Assembly: GCF_001298675.1 (NCBI RefSeq)
Contig: NZ_CYIG01000026.1
Location: 1 to 49,535, forward strand
From: Paenacidovorax caeni
GTDB lineage: Bacteria > Pseudomonadota > Gammaproteobacteria > Burkholderiales > Burkholderiaceae_C
Direction: 5' to 3'
Length of the DNA stretch: 49,535 bases
Shown here: piece by piece, positions 48,770 to 49,535 of the stretch
Numbering within the stretch: the first letter of the stretch is position 1
Layout of the letters: every line of letters begins with the position of its first letter
Program-made: the position numbers and the translations under genes
The notes under the pieces: generated by a model
The model's database searches: none
What the model was told of the DNA's origin: nothing
Seen by the model: the letters and a program-made list of their open reading frames with translations, nothing else

Positions 48770-49535
48770 TTACTTCCGAGCCGGTGGGACGTCTGTGCAG
48801 CTGCCGTGCGCCACCTCCGCTGCCATGCCGATGCTTTCGCCCAGCGTGGGGTGCGGGTGGATGGTCTTGCCGATGTCCACGGCGTCGGCGCCCATCTCAA
48901 TCGCCAGCGCAATCTCACCAATCATGTCGCCGGCATGCGTGCCAACGATGCCCCCGCCCAGGATCTTGCCGTGGCCGTGGGCCTCGGGGGAATCGTCGAA
49001 CAGCAGCTTGGTGACGCCCTCGTCGCGGCCATTGGCAATGGCGCGGCCGGAGGCCGTCCACGGGAACAGGCCCTTCTTGACCTTGATGCCCTGGGCCTTG
49101 GCCTGGTCTTCGGTCAGGCCCACCCAGGCCACTTCGGGGTCGGTGTAGGCCACGCTGGGGATCACGCGGGCGTTGAAGGCGGCGCTGGCCAGTTCCTTGT
49201 TGCCCTGCAATTCACCGGCGATAACTTCTGCCGCCACATGCGCCTCGTGCACCGCCTTGTGCGCCAGCATGGGCTGGCCCACGATGTCGCCGATGGCGAA
49301 GATGTGCGGCACGTTGGTACGCATCTGGATGTCGACGTTGATGAACCCACGGTCTGTGACGGCCACGCCCGCCTTTTCTGCGGCAATCTTCTTGCCGTTG
49401 GGCGTGCGGCCCACGGCTTGCAGCACCAGGTCGTACACCTGCGGTGCGGGGGCGGTGCCACCCTCCTCTGCCGGCGCAAACGTCACCTCGATGCCTTCGG
49501 GCGTGGCGCGGGCCCCCACCGTCTTGGTCTTGAGC
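48770..49535 (-). CDS. lpdA: Dihydrolipoyl dehydrogenase, 3' part (cut by window end)
   Basis: About 255 C-terminal residues of the flavoprotein E3 of 2-oxoacid dehydrogenase complexes. NAD-domain end VLQAVGRTPNGKKIAAEKAG and FAD-domain IFAIGDIVGQPMLAHKAVHE are present. The interface domain contains PSVAYTDPEVAWVGLTE and the C-terminal active-site HPHPTLGES with the catalytic His-Glu pair. The reading frame runs through the right edge, so the N-terminal redox CXXXXC motif lies outside the window. The product reoxidises dihydrolipoamide with NAD in pyruvate or 2-oxoglutarate dehydrogenase. A strong terminator follows. Confidence 0.93.
   Translation of the reverse strand, partial: LKTKTVGARATPEGIEVTFAPAEEGGTAPAPQVYDLVLQAVGRTPNGKKIAAEKAGVAVTDRGFINVDIQMRTNVPHIFAIGDIVGQPMLAHKAVHEAHVAAEVIAGELQGNKELASAAFNARVIPSVAYTDPEVAWVGLTEDQAKAQGIKVKKGLFPWTASGRAIANGRDEGVTKLLFDDSPEAHGHGKILGGGIVGTHAGDMIGEIALAIEMGADAVDIGKTIHPHPTLGESIGMAAEVAHGSCTDVPPARK

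Overview
The window looks like a chromosomal segment of a GC-rich betaproteobacterium, most likely family Comamonadaceae (Acidovorax/Comamonas/Alicycliphilus relatives). This rests on recognisable gene content (PrpE, DUF2322, a TolC/Pcm/rhodanese efflux cluster, tandem YceI with cytochrome b561, a ZnuD-like receptor) and on a dispersed palindromic repeat of a kind I associate with that family. No rRNA, tRNA or CRISPR array was recognised.

Left end (1-5970): a visibly AT-rich accessory region. It carries a three-gene transposition operon on the minus strand: a TnsB/TniA-type DDE transposase, a TnsC/TniB AAA+ ATPase, and a long TniQ/TnsD-type protein. No TnsA-like endonuclease is visible. A start fragment of a possible IS481-like transposase lies at the left edge. 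An internally deleted IS5-family (IS427-like) transposase remnant lies on the right. The host-like, high-GC sequence begins with the diguanylate cyclase at about 5977.

Core (5977-49535): ordinary chromosomal genes in short operons. In order: a membrane PAS-GGDEF protein; gloA; a LysR regulator divergent from cytochrome b561 and two periplasmic YceI proteins; pirin; an OmpA-like anchor; chaC-pdxH; an AEC transporter; a minus-strand set (msrA, a small His/Cys protein, a ZnuD-like TonB receptor with a His-rich loop, and a hypothetical protein); and a TetR-controlled tripartite RND efflux operon whose pump and TolC genes are separated by pcm-like and rhodanese genes. Then come a GGDEF-EAL protein, algC-waaA, the alkylation-repair set alkA/ada plus ogt with a DMT exporter, a 1100-residue PAS-GGDEF-EAL protein, prpE, pfkA, an isochorismatase-type hydrolase, an NlpC/P60 hydrolase, glsB-like plus a small hypothetical, an RlmI-like methyltransferase, a LysR/EamA divergent pair, dgt, a DUF2322 gene and the 3' part of lpdA.

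The most unusual observations are two dispersed repeat families. Family A is a roughly 45-60 base imperfect palindrome with nine copies. Most lie in intergenic gaps, but one is embedded in frame in waaA, one forms the C-terminus and stop of an EamA exporter, and one supplies the stop codon of the methyltransferase gene. Family B is a roughly 150 base element present twice, in inverted orientation, flanking prpE-pfkA. The TnsA-less Tn7-like module is the best candidate for a poorly described system. All identifications were made by reading the sequence; no database search was run.
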